Assembly (NCBI GenBank): GCA_016709965.1
Contig: JADJLT010000006.1
Location: 1,116,001-1,180,000, forward strand
Direction: 5' to 3'
Origin: Betaproteobacteria bacterium
Lineage (GTDB): Bacteria; Pseudomonadota; Gammaproteobacteria; Burkholderiales; Rhodocyclaceae
DNA: 64,000 nucleotides
The position numbers and the translations under genes were made by a program. This document shows positions 1 to 10,927 of this stretch, one piece after another. The notes beneath the pieces are model-generated. The model was not told the origin of the DNA, made no database searches, and saw only the letters and a list, made by a program, of their open reading frames with translations. The first letter of the stretch is position 1. Each line of letters begins with the position of its first letter.

Positions 1-498
1 GGGCGCCAGCGCAACGTAAGGCATGACCGCGCAGTCGGCAATGGTGGGCCGGTCCAGCGCCAGCCATTCGTGTTTGGCCAGATGTGCTTCGATGACCGGC
101 AGGATTTTTCCGGCGCGCATCAGGGTGTCGGCCTTGTCGATGGCGAAGCCGAATTTGTCGACGAGTCGGGCCGCGCCCGGGCCATTCTGGATTTCATTGG
201 CGGCGTTCGACAGCCATTGCATGACTTCGGCCATGCCGGCAGGGTCGCGCGGTAGCCAGCTCTCGTCGGCGTATTTGGTGGCGAGATAGACGAGGATGGC
301 CTGCGAGTCGCGGACGACTACCGGGGCGTCATCGAGGATGGGCAGCTGGCCCAGCGGGTTGAGGTCGATGAGTGGCGCGCGCTTGTGCTCGCCGCCCATG
401 AAATCGACCGGAATGATCTCCAGCGGGATATGGGTTAACGCGGCAAACAGGCGAACCTTGTAGCAGTTTCCCGAGGGTTCAAGATCGTACAGTTTCAT
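1..498 (-). CDS. Glutathione S-transferase family protein (3' end outside window)
   Basis: The reverse-strand frame opens with MKLYDLEPSGNCYKVRL, the usual thioredoxin-fold start of a GST, with 'NPLGQLPILDD' (the cis-Pro glutathione-binding loop) and 'DSQAILVYLA' near residues 45-70. A helical C-terminal domain follows until the window edge cuts it at about residue 166. The start at 498 has AAGGAG about 7 bases upstream. GSTs conjugate or reduce electrophiles with glutathione in the cytoplasm; the substrate cannot be told from sequence. It lies in the same direction as, and 39 bases downstream of, the flavin-oxidase-fold gene, so the two may be cotranscribed away from the LysR regulator. Confidence 0.9.
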   Translation of the reverse strand, partial: MKLYDLEPSGNCYKVRLFAALTHIPLEIIPVDFMGGEHKRAPLIDLNPLGQLPILDDAPVVVRDSQAILVYLATKYADESWLPRDPAGMAEVMQWLSNAANEIQNGPGAARLVDKFGFAIDKADTLMRAGKILPVIEAHLAKHEWLALDRPTIADCAVMPYVALAP

Positions 499-537
499 GA
501 TTTACTCCTTGGTGATGGACGGTGCGGTGAGCGGCGA

Positions 538-1086
538 TCAGCGACTTTGCCACTCGCTTTCGGTAAAGCGCGGGGTGATGTGGCGGGAGCAATTCCAGTC
601 AAATGCGGCGACCTGGATGAGCATGATGCGCTCGATGTTGCGCTCGGAAAATTTCATTTTTTCCAATAATTTCGGGTTGACCGCAGCAAGGTCGAGCATT
701 TCCACGCGCCCCAGGATTTTCAGCCGGCGGCGGTTCGGGTAATCCATCAGGATCAGCGCCGAACGGTCATTCCCGCTCAAGTTGCCGACGCTGACGTACT
801 GGCGATTGCCGGATACATCGGCAAAGGCCAGCGTGCTTGGGCCCAGAACCTGGAGAAATCCGCTTGGCCCACCGCGGTGCTGAACATGCGGCCAGCCGTT
901 TTCGTTCACGGTGGACAGATAAAAGCTGTCGCGGGCGGCGATGAATTCGCGCTCACGGGGGCCGAGTTCTGCGGTTGGCGTTTCGGCGACTTCGTCCAGT
1001 CCTTCGCCCAGGTCGCGGCCGCCATATTGGCGCTGGCTGGCCCGGACGCCCGGGGTATAGGCAATGGCGGCAAAGTGGCGGGACAT
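538..1086 (-). CDS. Pyridoxamine 5'-phosphate oxidase-fold (FMN-binding) protein
   Basis: 182 residues. The centre (REFIAARDSFYLSTVNENGWP, HVQHRGGPSGFLQV, LILMDYPNRRRLKILGRVE) matches the split-barrel flavin-binding fold of small PNPOx-like proteins that reduce or bind FMN/F420-type substrates. The exact reaction is unknown. It is divergent from the LysR regulator starting at 1197, with about 110 bases between them, so it is a likely target of that regulator. Residues about 133-148 (AAVNPKLLEKMKF) are encoded by a copy of the dispersed motif described in this window. Confidence 0.8.
   Translation of the reverse strand: MSRHFAAIAYTPGVRASQRQYGGRDLGEGLDEVAETPTAELGPREREFIAARDSFYLSTVNENGWPHVQHRGGPSGFLQVLGPSTLAFADVSGNRQYVSVGNLSGNDRSALILMDYPNRRRLKILGRVEMLDLAAVNPKLLEKMKFSERNIERIMLIQVAAFDWNCSRHITPRFTESEWQSR
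644..687 (-). repeat. Dispersed GCGGTC-RACC motif, copy 1 (in flavin-oxidase gene)
   Basis: On the minus strand it reads GCTGCGGTCAACCCGAAA, then TTATTGGAAAAAATG and AAATTTTCC. The core has one mismatch to the consensus GCTRCGGTCRACCGGAAA, and the A/T-rich tail is conserved. It lies wholly in coding sequence. Confidence 0.65.
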
Positions 1087-1196
1087 GGCGTATTTCCTGT
1101 GTGGGCTGGAATGAAGTCATCATCACCGATGCGTTAATCGCAATAAATAGACTGATGGTTAGAATACTTATGCAAAAAACGGTTTAATCTGGCGCC

Positions 1197-2099
1197 ATGG
1201 ATAAACTGCGCGCCATGACCACCTTCGTACGTATCGTCGAGACCGGTAGCCTGACCGCTGCCGCCGATCGTCTCGGCACCTCGCCGACCTCAGTCGTGCG
1301 CAGCCTGTCGGCGCTGGAGCGGGCGCTGGGCGTTCGATTGTTGAACCGGACGACGCGGCGCATGGCGCTGACCGACGAGGGGCGGGATTATTTCGAGCGT
1401 TGCCGGCATCTGCTGATCGATGTCGAAGAGGCCGAAGCGGCCCTGCTGGCGAGGCAGGTCAAACCGGCCGGGCGCCTGGTCATTACTGCGCCGGTGATGT
1501 TCGGGCGCCTGCATGTCGGGCCGGCGGTGACTGATTTTCTGGCCGCGTATCCCGAGGTGCGCATTGAGCTATTGCTGCTCGATCGTGTCGTTGATCTGAT
1601 CGATGAAGGCATCGATCTGGCCGTTCGCATCGGCACGCTGCCAGAGTCGTCGCTGGTCGCCATCCCGCTCGGCACAACCCGCCGAATCATCTGCGCCAGT
1701 CCCGACTATCTCGCTCGCTACGGTCAACCGGAAAATCCGGCCGAATTGCAAAAACACCGGGCGATTCGCATGACCGGCTTCAGCCTTGAACCCGACTGGG
1801 TGTTTCACGAAGCGGGGCAGACACAACGGGTGGCGGTGCCGACCATTCTGACCACCAACCACATCGACTTCGCCATCGACGCCTGTGTGAGAGGTGTTGG
1901 CTGTGGGCGCTTTCTCGCCTATCAGGTGCATGAACAACTGGCGGCCGGCAAGCTGGTTCGCCTGCTGCCGGATTACGAGCCACCGCCCCTGCCGGTCAAC
2001 TTTGCCTACCCTCACGCCCGCCTGTTATCGTCCCGCGTGCGGGCCTTCATCGACCGGGCAGCGCCGCTGCTCCGGGAAAAACTGGGTGAGGGCGGGTGA
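1197..2099 (+). CDS. LysR-family transcriptional regulator
   Basis: 300 residues. The N-terminal winged helix-turn-helix (MDKLRAMTTFVRIVETGSLT, AADRLGTSPTSVVRSLSALE, RLLNRTTRRMALTDEG) is typical of the CrgA/DmlR-like LysR subgroup. A periplasmic-binding-protein-like effector domain follows from about residue 90. It is divergently transcribed from the flavin-oxidase-fold gene and GST, which it probably controls; the effector is unknown. Residues about 175-188 (RYGQPENPAELQKH) coincide with a copy of the dispersed motif, although that stretch also fits the usual LysR pattern at this position. Confidence 0.9.
   Translation: MDKLRAMTTFVRIVETGSLTAAADRLGTSPTSVVRSLSALERALGVRLLNRTTRRMALTDEGRDYFERCRHLLIDVEEAEAALLARQVKPAGRLVITAPVMFGRLHVGPAVTDFLAAYPEVRIELLLLDRVVDLIDEGIDLAVRIGTLPESSLVAIPLGTTRRIICASPDYLARYGQPENPAELQKHRAIRMTGFSLEPDWVFHEAGQTQRVAVPTILTTNHIDFAIDACVRGVGCGRFLAYQVHEQLAAGKLVRLLPDYEPPPLPVNFAYPHARLLSSRVRAFIDRAAPLLREKLGEGG
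1716..1757 (+). repeat. Dispersed GCGGTC-RACC motif, copy 2 (in LysR gene)
   Basis: GCTACGGTCAACCGGAAAA then TCCGGCCGAATTGCAAAAA. The core is perfect and the tail recognisable. It lies inside coding sequence, reading RYGQPEN in frame. Confidence 0.7.
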
Positions 2100-2192
2100 A
2101 GGGTAACTTCGCAGTCTTCTGAATGCCGGAAGCATCGAATTGCCGGCTGACTTCTACAATCAACCTGCGGACATCCAACTTCAGGCTCAAAG

Positions 2193-3500
2193 CTATTGAG
2201 CTAGTTCGGTCTTCGGAATGATCCGAATCAGCACAATCCTTGGTCCCGTCATTTTCTTTACCACTGCGTCGAACTGTGGGAAGGAAATGCGTTGCCCCTC
2301 TTCTGGCAGGTCGCCTAACTGCTGCAAGATGAGTCCTCCCACGGAGTCCACCCCGGCCTCATCAATATCGATGCCCAAGGCGCGTTCCAGGGTAAAAATT
2401 GGCAGGCTACCCTTGCCAATCAGCGACCCGTCATCAAGCTTGGACCACTCGTTATGCGTCTGGCGAAACTCGTCGCGAATCTCCCCAACCAAGGCACCGA
2501 GCAAGTTATCCAGCGTGATGAAGCCAATCGGGTGGCCATCGTTGTAGGCAACTACAGCGAAATGAGGCGCGCCCTGACGAAAGCGTCGGAAAAGCTCTGT
2601 GGCAGAAAGACTTGGGGAGACGACCACAACTGGCCGCACCAGTTTTTCAAGCGTATCGAGTTCGGGGTTTTTGCGAAGTGCGATGAAGATGTCCTTCAGG
2701 TGGACAACGCCTTTGGCGTGTCCATCTTCCGCTAGGTAGGGATAGCGGCTGAAGCGGTGCTGAACAATCCTCTCCAGGCTTGTCTCAATATCATCTGTTT
2801 CCGATAGCGGAACGGCTTCATTGAATGGCCGCATCAAATCGGCCACTTCCAGGTCACGGAAATCGAGTGCCTGAGCCAAAACCCGCCATTCATCCCCGGT
2901 GAAGTCCGCGTTAGCGCGTGACGAGCGGAGGATGACTTTGAGTTCATCGGCCGAGTAGTGGCTGTCGTGACCGGTATGAACATCCAGATTGACCTTGCGC
3001 AGAACCCAGTTGGCGCTGTGGTTCAGCACCCAGATAGCTGGATACATTGCCCAATAGAAGGCATAGAGGCCGGGAGCCGTCCACAGGCCAACCTTCTCGG
3101 TGATACGGATGGCCATGGATTTGGGAGCAAGCTCACCGACGACGATGTGCAGGTAGGAAATGATGAAGAAGGCAATGGCAAAGGCAATGCCGTGAACCAC
3201 TTCTTCATCCCCAATACCTATCGTAGAGAGGAAAGGGCGAAGCAAATCTGCAAAGGCCGGCTCGCCAACCCACCCCAGGCCGAGAGATGCGAGGGTAATG
3301 CCCAGTTGGCAAGCGGAAAGGTAGGCTTCAAGATCCTGATGTACCTTGGCCAAAATGCGACCACGCCAGCCGTATGTCTTTGCGATGGCCTTGACCCGAC
3401 TTTGACGGAGTTTTACAAGACCGAACTCTGCGGCCACAAAAAAGCCGTTCAGCACAACGAGGACAAGAGCAACTACGACCAACAAAAAACTACTACCCAT
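2193..3500 (-). CDS. CNNM/CBS-domain membrane protein (CorC/HlyC, TlyC family)
   Basis: 435 residues from the start MGSSFLLVVVALVLVV; an upstream in-frame ATG at 3539 is possible but adds an unlikely 13-residue leader. Order of domains: a DUF21/CNNM transmembrane region with about four helices (residues 1-185, 'NGFFVAAEFGLVKLR', 'SLGLGWVGEPAF'), two CBS domains (about 205-330, 'MRPFNEAVPL', 'GVVHLKDIF'), and a C-terminal CorC_HlyC domain (about 345-430, ending in 'RIVLIRI'). The family is linked to Mg2+/Co2+ efflux or tolerance; 'hemolysin' names are historical. It stands alone, with about 265 bases separating it from the chemoreceptor gene upstream. Confidence 0.9.
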   Translation of the reverse strand: MGSSFLLVVVALVLVVLNGFFVAAEFGLVKLRQSRVKAIAKTYGWRGRILAKVHQDLEAYLSACQLGITLASLGLGWVGEPAFADLLRPFLSTIGIGDEEVVHGIAFAIAFFIISYLHIVVGELAPKSMAIRITEKVGLWTAPGLYAFYWAMYPAIWVLNHSANWVLRKVNLDVHTGHDSHYSADELKVILRSSRANADFTGDEWRVLAQALDFRDLEVADLMRPFNEAVPLSETDDIETSLERIVQHRFSRYPYLAEDGHAKGVVHLKDIFIALRKNPELDTLEKLVRPVVVVSPSLSATELFRRFRQGAPHFAVVAYNDGHPIGFITLDNLLGALVGEIRDEFRQTHNEWSKLDDGSLIGKGSLPIFTLERALGIDIDEAGVDSVGGLILQQLGDLPEEGQRISFPQFDAVVKKMTGPRIVLIRIIPKTELAQ

Positions 3501-3765
3501 ATGGCGGACACCTGGTGCCCTGCACCTTTCTCTCAACATGACGGAAGGTATAGTAACCGAAAGGCAGAATTTGCTTGGATGGCTGCCTTTGCATCACCTT
3601 GGACGTTACTGACCGCAATGGGAACTCAACGGCTGTTCGACCGGCTTCAGCCAGTAGCTGAACAGATCCTTGCCGTGCGGAACTGGAAGCTTAAGCCTTC
3701 CCAAGGCAGTAGCGTTTTCTTCAGGGAAAATGATGGACTTTCCCCGAAAGGGGCGAGTAAAAAAA

Positions 3766-5403
3766 TCAGGTCTTGAACTGTGCCACCATCTGGCGAAGGT
3801 CCGTCGACAGTAACTGCAAGTGGCGGGCTGAGTCAGCTGTCTGGCGGACTGCGATGGCGCTCTCTTCGGACATCTGGGCGATGGCTTCCAGCTGTTGCGC
3901 AATATCGGTGCTGGCGACACTCTGTTCGGAAATCGAGTCGGAAATGCCGTTGACCACGGCAGATACGCGCAGTGAGCCATCACGAATCTGGTTGATCGAG
4001 TTGCCTGCCTGATTGGCCAGTTCGACGCCGCTGCTGACCTGCTGAACACCGGCCTGCATGCTGCTGACAGCGCTGCGGGTGCCATTCTGTATCTTGGCCA
4101 CCATCTCGCTGATTTCCTTGGTCGACAGGCTGGTGCGCTCGGCCAGTTTGCGCACTTCGTCGGCGACAACGGCAAAGCCGCGCCCCTGTTCGCCGGCACG
4201 TGCTGCCTCAATGGCTGCGTTGAGGGCCAGCAGATTGGTTTGATCGGCAATTTCCTTGATGGTGTTGACGATGGAGGTGATGTGGTCGGACTGGCGGCCA
4301 AGGTCTTCAACAATTTGCGAGGACGACTGCACGGCGTCCGAGATCTTGCGCATTTCGCTGGCTGCGTTATGAATCACGATGGCACCTTCTTCCGAGATGG
4401 TGCCTGCCGTCTGCGAGATGCCAAGGGCTTCGGTCGCATTTTCCTTGACCTGATCGATGCTGACTGCCATTTCCTCGACCGAGGCTGCCATCGACGATGC
4501 GGCATCGCTTTGCTGACTGGCCCGCTCGGCCACTTGCTCGGACGCTGCCAGTAGTTCCCGCGAGGCGGTAGCGACCTGTTCGGCATTGCTGATAATACTG
4601 GCGATCATCTGGCGCAGCGTTTCCTGCATGGTGCGGATATTGGCCAACAGGCTGTCATTGTCATCGGGGCGGCAGTCCACGGGTGTCGCCAGATCGCCGG
4701 CGGCGATACGGCGGGTGATGGCCGACGCGACTGCGGGGTCACCCCCCAGGGTCTTGATGATGTTCCCGGACAAAAGTAGCAGTGAAATGGCAATGAAGCT
4801 GGAGATGCCCAGACCCCATACAAGGAGTTTGATGGCTTCGCTGCGGAACTTGGCATCGACATCGTCAATATAGATGCCGGAACCGACGACCCAGCCCCAG
4901 GGTTCGAAACCTTGCACGAAGGATATTTTCGGAATGCCCTCGTCGGCGCCTGGCTTCGGCCACAGGTAATCAACAAAACCTGCGCCGCTGGCTTTGACCA
5001 CGAGATTCATCTCATGGAAGAACTGCTTCCCGCCTTTGTCCTTGAGTTCGTCCAGCGTCTTGCCGTTCAACTCCGGCTTGATCGGATGCATGATCATCGT
5101 GGCATCCTTGAGATCGTGAATCCAGAAATATTCGGTCTTGTCATAGCGCATGCTGCCGATCGTCGCCGCCGCAGTTTTCTTGGCATCTTCGACCGACATT
5201 TGCCCGTCACGAGCGGCCTTTTCGTAGTAAGACAGGATGCCCTGGGTCGATTCAACCAGGTTGCGAACCTTGGCTTCGCGGTCATTCAGCATCTGTTGCT
5301 TGCCGTTGATCAGCAGTACCGAGAACAAGACAGCCAGTGCGACCACGGTCACGATCGTCATGGCGAGCAGCTTTGATCGCAGTGTCATTGTCTTGATGGA
5401 CAT
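3766..5403 (-). CDS. Methyl-accepting chemotaxis protein with periplasmic Cache domain
   Basis: 545 residues. The start MSIKTMTLRSKLLAM at 5403 is chosen because GGGAGGA lies just upstream. Order: a first membrane helix (about 11-30), a single Cache (sCache_2-like) sensor in the periplasm (about 35-190; 'TEYFWIHDL', 'MHPIKPELNGK', 'FEPWGWVVGSGIYIDD'), a second helix (about 192-215), HAMP, then the cytoplasmic signalling hairpin with the invariant tip 'EIADQTNLLALNAAIEAARA'. It should relay small-ligand binding to CheA/CheW; the ligand is unknown, though sCache_2 receptors often sense short organic acids. No C-terminal CheR-binding pentapeptide is visible. Confidence 0.95.
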   Translation of the reverse strand: MSIKTMTLRSKLLAMTIVTVVALAVLFSVLLINGKQQMLNDREAKVRNLVESTQGILSYYEKAARDGQMSVEDAKKTAAATIGSMRYDKTEYFWIHDLKDATMIMHPIKPELNGKTLDELKDKGGKQFFHEMNLVVKASGAGFVDYLWPKPGADEGIPKISFVQGFEPWGWVVGSGIYIDDVDAKFRSEAIKLLVWGLGISSFIAISLLLLSGNIIKTLGGDPAVASAITRRIAAGDLATPVDCRPDDNDSLLANIRTMQETLRQMIASIISNAEQVATASRELLAASEQVAERASQQSDAASSMAASVEEMAVSIDQVKENATEALGISQTAGTISEEGAIVIHNAASEMRKISDAVQSSSQIVEDLGRQSDHITSIVNTIKEIADQTNLLALNAAIEAARAGEQGRGFAVVADEVRKLAERTSLSTKEISEMVAKIQNGTRSAVSSMQAGVQQVSSGVELANQAGNSINQIRDGSLRVSAVVNGISDSISEQSVASTDIAQQLEAIAQMSEESAIAVRQTADSARHLQLLSTDLRQMVAQFKT

Positions 5404-5421
5404 TATCCATTCCTCCCGCAT

Positions 5422-5441
5422 ATTTGATTTAATTATCAAAT
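5422..5441. promoter_or_regulatory. AT-rich palindrome upstream of the chemoreceptor gene
   Basis: TTTGAT-TTAATT-ATCAAA lies about 20 bases upstream of the chemoreceptor start and overlaps its probable promoter/leader. It could be an operator or just AT-rich leader sequence; no regulator is identifiable nearby. Confidence 0.3.
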
Positions 5442-5524
5442 TCGATACTTTTAAATTTACCACGTATTTTTACAATATTGTATGTTTTGGGTGGTGGTGA
5501 ACTGAAAATGCTTGGCGCTTGCCG

Positions 5525-5551
5525 TTGAAATTTTCACGAATGGCCTCATCT
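5525..5551 (+). promoter_or_regulatory. Sigma-32 (heat-shock) type promoter for clpB
   Basis: TTGAAA (5525-5530), a 13-base spacer, then CCTCATCT (5544-5551). This closely fits the RpoH consensus CTTGAAA - 13 to 16 bases - CCCCATnT. It lies 37 bases upstream of the clpB start, as expected for a heat-shock chaperone. Confidence 0.7.
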
Positions 5552-5587
5552 GTCCGGTAACAGAAATTCCGCCTCAGGAGATTGACC

Positions 5588-8179
<2,592 letters not shown>

Positions 8180-8195
8180 ACGGCGTTACGCCAAT

Positions 8196-8236
8196 CAAAA
8201 AGGGCGAGGCCATTTGGCCCCGCCCTTTTTCTTTTT
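8196..8236. terminator. Bidirectional rho-independent terminator between clpB and the DUF2502 gene
   Basis: A GGGCGAGGCC / GGCCCCGCCC stem (one mismatch) with loop ATTT is flanked by T-rich sequence after it and A-rich sequence before it. It can therefore end clpB on the plus strand and the DUF2502 gene on the minus strand. Confidence 0.8.
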
Positions 8237-8249
8237 GTCGCCTGGCGAC

Positions 8250-8549
8250 TCAGCAATTGCCCTTCTTGGCTTGTCCCGGCGGGCAGTGGCCGCCATCCCG
8301 GTGGTGGCCGCCACGATCACCGCGGCCGGTATAGTATTTTTCGCCCCGATGGCCGTTGTGCTTTCGCCAGTAGGTAGGTTCGCGCCAGTCGTAGCCATCC
8401 CAGTAATAGCCGCGGTCGTTGCGGCTACCAAAGGTGATGCTGACGCCAGGCGCATCAATGCGCACGTTGCCCAGATTGACATTGACGTCGACCGCATTGG
8501 CCAGTAGTGGCGCGGCTGCAATGGCCAGAGCCAGCAGGACTTTTTTCAT
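8250..8549 (-). CDS. Small secreted DUF2502-like protein
   Basis: 99 residues with a clear Sec signal peptide (MKKVLLALAIAAAPLLANA, cleavage after ANA). The mature part has 'SITFGSRNDRGYYWDGYDWR' followed by a His/Gly/Arg-rich tail ending in two Cys. The GYYWDG-xxW pattern resembles the DUF2502 (E. coli YpeC) family of periplasmic proteins of unknown role. It has its own unit: a converging terminator with clpB behind it and a motif-bearing gap in front. Confidence 0.7.
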   Translation of the reverse strand: MKKVLLALAIAAAPLLANAVDVNVNLGNVRIDAPGVSITFGSRNDRGYYWDGYDWREPTYWRKHNGHRGEKYYTGRGDRGGHHRDGGHCPPGQAKKGNC

Positions 8550-8617
8550 GTTTGATTTCCTTGATGAAAACGCAGCAGATCATTGATGCGTGGTTGAGTG
8601 AGTCCAACGCCGAACCT

Positions 8618-8662
8618 TCCGCGGTCAACCGGAAAAAACGGCCAAATTTGAAATTTTTCGCC
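8618..8662 (+). repeat. Dispersed GCGGTC-RACC motif, copy 3 (intergenic)
   Basis: GCGGTCAACCGGAAAAAACG, then GCCAAATTTGAAATTTTTCG. This is one of the best copies: perfect core, then A/T tracts about 11 bases apart. It lies between two minus-strand genes. Confidence 0.8.
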
Positions 8663-8681
8663 AGGCAGTATTGTGGTGGGG

Positions 8682-10721
8682 CTACATCAAAACGGCCAGC
8701 AGACTGCTGTAATCGTCCTGCCATGGCCGGAATCCCGGCTTGTCGGCCAGCAACTTGGCATCGGTGAAACCATCGTTGCAGAAGAAGGTGTCGTCCTGCG
8801 CGATGATCGCCCAGCGCGATCGGTAAATGGCGCGGTCTTCATCACCTTCAAAATCAACAACGCGGGCCGGGCGCTTCAGAAAATCGGCCGCCGTCTTGAT
8901 GACCGGACGCAGGTCAAGATAGCGGTTGGTGATGTGCACAGCCAGCACGCCATCCGGTTTGAGATGGCGGAAGTAAAGCTGAAAGGCTTGCCGGGTCAGC
9001 AGGTGCACCGGCACCGAATCCCCGGAGAAGGCATCAACGACCAGAACGTCGAACTGTTGCGGTGCCTCGCGCTCAAGTTGCAGCCGGGCATCACCCAGCA
9101 CGATGTCGGTTTTGGCGCGGCTGTCGGACAGGAAGCTGAAATACTTTTCGGCCACGTCGATGACCATTGGGTCGATATCGTAGAGGCGATAGGTATCGCC
9201 CGCTCGGCCATAGGTGGCTAACGTACCGACGCCGATACCGACCACGCCAACCTTGAGCGGCGTACCTGGTTTCCCTTTGGCCAGCAGCGTCTTGCCGACG
9301 CCGCCTTCTTCGCTGTAGTAGGTGGTCGGCAGGGCACGCTTGTCCGGCGAAATATGCTGGCGACCGTGCAGGATCTGGCCGTGATACATGCTGCGCCAGT
9401 GTTCCTCGGTATTGGTATAGACGGTGAGCGTGCCGTAAAAATTGCGCAGCAAGGCATCCGCGCCAATGATCTCGTCGTGATGGTCGGCAATCCGGATCCC
9501 GGCAATGCCGAGCATGACAATCCCGCAGCTGGCCAGCGCGGCTTTGCGACGTGCCGGTGAGCGGTAGACGACGCCGGGCAGGACGGCGATGGCGACGATC
9601 AGCCCGGTGAGCAGGATGCCGATCGACAGTTCGTAGTGGCTGTTGAAACCATAGGGCGCGATGACCCCGACAAAGAAGCCGCCGACCATGCCGCCGAGCG
9701 CCAGCATCAGGAAATAGGTGGTCAGCTGGCGTGGGTGGGGCTGCTGGCGGGCGAGTTCGCCGTGGCAGACCATGCAGGCAACGAAAAAGGCGATCAGGTT
9801 GATCGGAATGGCTGCCTTGATCGGCAATTGGCTGACGCCTAATGTTGGCAACCAAGCGAGCAGGAAGAGGCTGACGCCGAGCAGTGGCAGGTAAATGCTG
9901 CGGCGATACCAGCCGGCATGATCGAAGGCGAGAATGAAAGAGAGGAGGTAGAGCGCCAGTGGGCCGACCCAAAGCATGGGAATCGGCGCGATATTCTCGG
10001 TCAGGAAGCTGGTGTCGGCCACCATCAGGATAGAGGGGCAGGCGGCCAGGGCGGCCCATAGGGCAAGCTGGCGGGAGGGAAGTGGTGGCAGGGCTTCAGT
10101 ATGTTGGGCGTGCAGCGACTGGCTGTTTCGCCCGCGCCAGGCGAGCAGGCCGCAGGCAATGACGAATACGGCGAACAGGCCGGACCATGTCCAGGATTGC
10201 AAACGCGTCGGCAGGTAGGGTTCGACCGCCAGCGGGTAGGCGATCAGGGCGAGCATCGATCCGAGGTTGGATAGCGCGAACAGGCGGTAAGGCACGAGGC
10301 CGGCCCGTTCGCGGGCAAACCAGGCCTGAACCAGCGGGCCGGTTGTGGATAGCACGAAATAGGGCAGGCCGATCGAGGCAACGAGCAGGCCGAGGATGCG
10401 CAGGGTCGGGTTCTCGGCCCCGGTCGGTTTCCATGCTTCGCCCGGCGCAATGGGCAGGAGGAGCAGGGCAGCGATCAGCAAAGTGATATGCAGCAGGCTC
10501 TGGTGGCGCGGCGACAGGCGGGCGACGACCCAGTGCGAATAGAGATAGCCGAGCAGCAGCACGCTCTGGAATAACAGCATGCAGGTTGTCCATACCGATG
10601 CAGAGCCGCCGAACCACGGCAGTATCATCTTTCCGATCATCGGCTGAACCTGAAAGAGCAGGAAGGCACTGAGGAAAATGGTGAGGCCGTAGTGGAATGC
10701 CAGGCGAATATCCAGTTTCAT
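8682..10721 (-). CDS. Fused multi-helix membrane protein / spermidine-synthase-like methyltransferase-fold protein
   Basis: 679 residues. The N-terminal about 410 residues form roughly ten membrane helices ('FLSAFLLFQVQPMIGK', 'VWTTCMLLFQSVLLLGYLYS'). The C-terminal about 240 residues have a Rossmann spermidine-synthase fold ('VGVVGIGVGTLATYGRAGD', 'YDIDPMVIDVAEKYF', 'VLVVDAFSGDSVPVHLLT'). Such 'fused MFS/spermidine synthase' proteins are common in Proteobacteria, but polyamine synthesis has not been shown for them. It seems monocistronic; the divergent DUF1684 gene starts about 200 bases away. Confidence 0.85.
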   Translation of the reverse strand: MKLDIRLAFHYGLTIFLSAFLLFQVQPMIGKMILPWFGGSASVWTTCMLLFQSVLLLGYLYSHWVVARLSPRHQSLLHITLLIAALLLLPIAPGEAWKPTGAENPTLRILGLLVASIGLPYFVLSTTGPLVQAWFARERAGLVPYRLFALSNLGSMLALIAYPLAVEPYLPTRLQSWTWSGLFAVFVIACGLLAWRGRNSQSLHAQHTEALPPLPSRQLALWAALAACPSILMVADTSFLTENIAPIPMLWVGPLALYLLSFILAFDHAGWYRRSIYLPLLGVSLFLLAWLPTLGVSQLPIKAAIPINLIAFFVACMVCHGELARQQPHPRQLTTYFLMLALGGMVGGFFVGVIAPYGFNSHYELSIGILLTGLIVAIAVLPGVVYRSPARRKAALASCGIVMLGIAGIRIADHHDEIIGADALLRNFYGTLTVYTNTEEHWRSMYHGQILHGRQHISPDKRALPTTYYSEEGGVGKTLLAKGKPGTPLKVGVVGIGVGTLATYGRAGDTYRLYDIDPMVIDVAEKYFSFLSDSRAKTDIVLGDARLQLEREAPQQFDVLVVDAFSGDSVPVHLLTRQAFQLYFRHLKPDGVLAVHITNRYLDLRPVIKTAADFLKRPARVVDFEGDEDRAIYRSRWAIIAQDDTFFCNDGFTDAKLLADKPGFRPWQDDYSSLLAVLM

Positions 10722-10927
10722 CGGCGCGTCCGTTCAGTCAGTACTTGGATGGAGGAAGTGTTCGTTCCGGTGGTATAAAACCAGCGGAATGGGCGTCAGA
10801 AGTGGATGTGCGTGCGCAGCAAATCATGGCAACATCGTAACAGAATGAGCCGGACGCTTGGCAAGGATGAGGCTGGCAGGCTGCGATGGCGGGATAATGT
10901 TGCCATGCGTCAAACGAGGTTTTGAAC

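Noticed and set aside
3725..3765. Small hairpin (CCCCTTTCGGGG) after the chemoreceptor gene
   Set aside because: Four-base stem and no T run in the right place; too weak to call a terminator.
3606..4313. 235-residue minus-strand frame overlapping the chemoreceptor gene
   Set aside because: Shadow of the chemoreceptor in another frame; low-complexity Pro/Ser/Arg composition.
9091..10059. 322-residue frame inside the spermidine-synthase-like gene
   Set aside because: Shadow frame in GC-rich DNA; Arg/His-rich with no domain.
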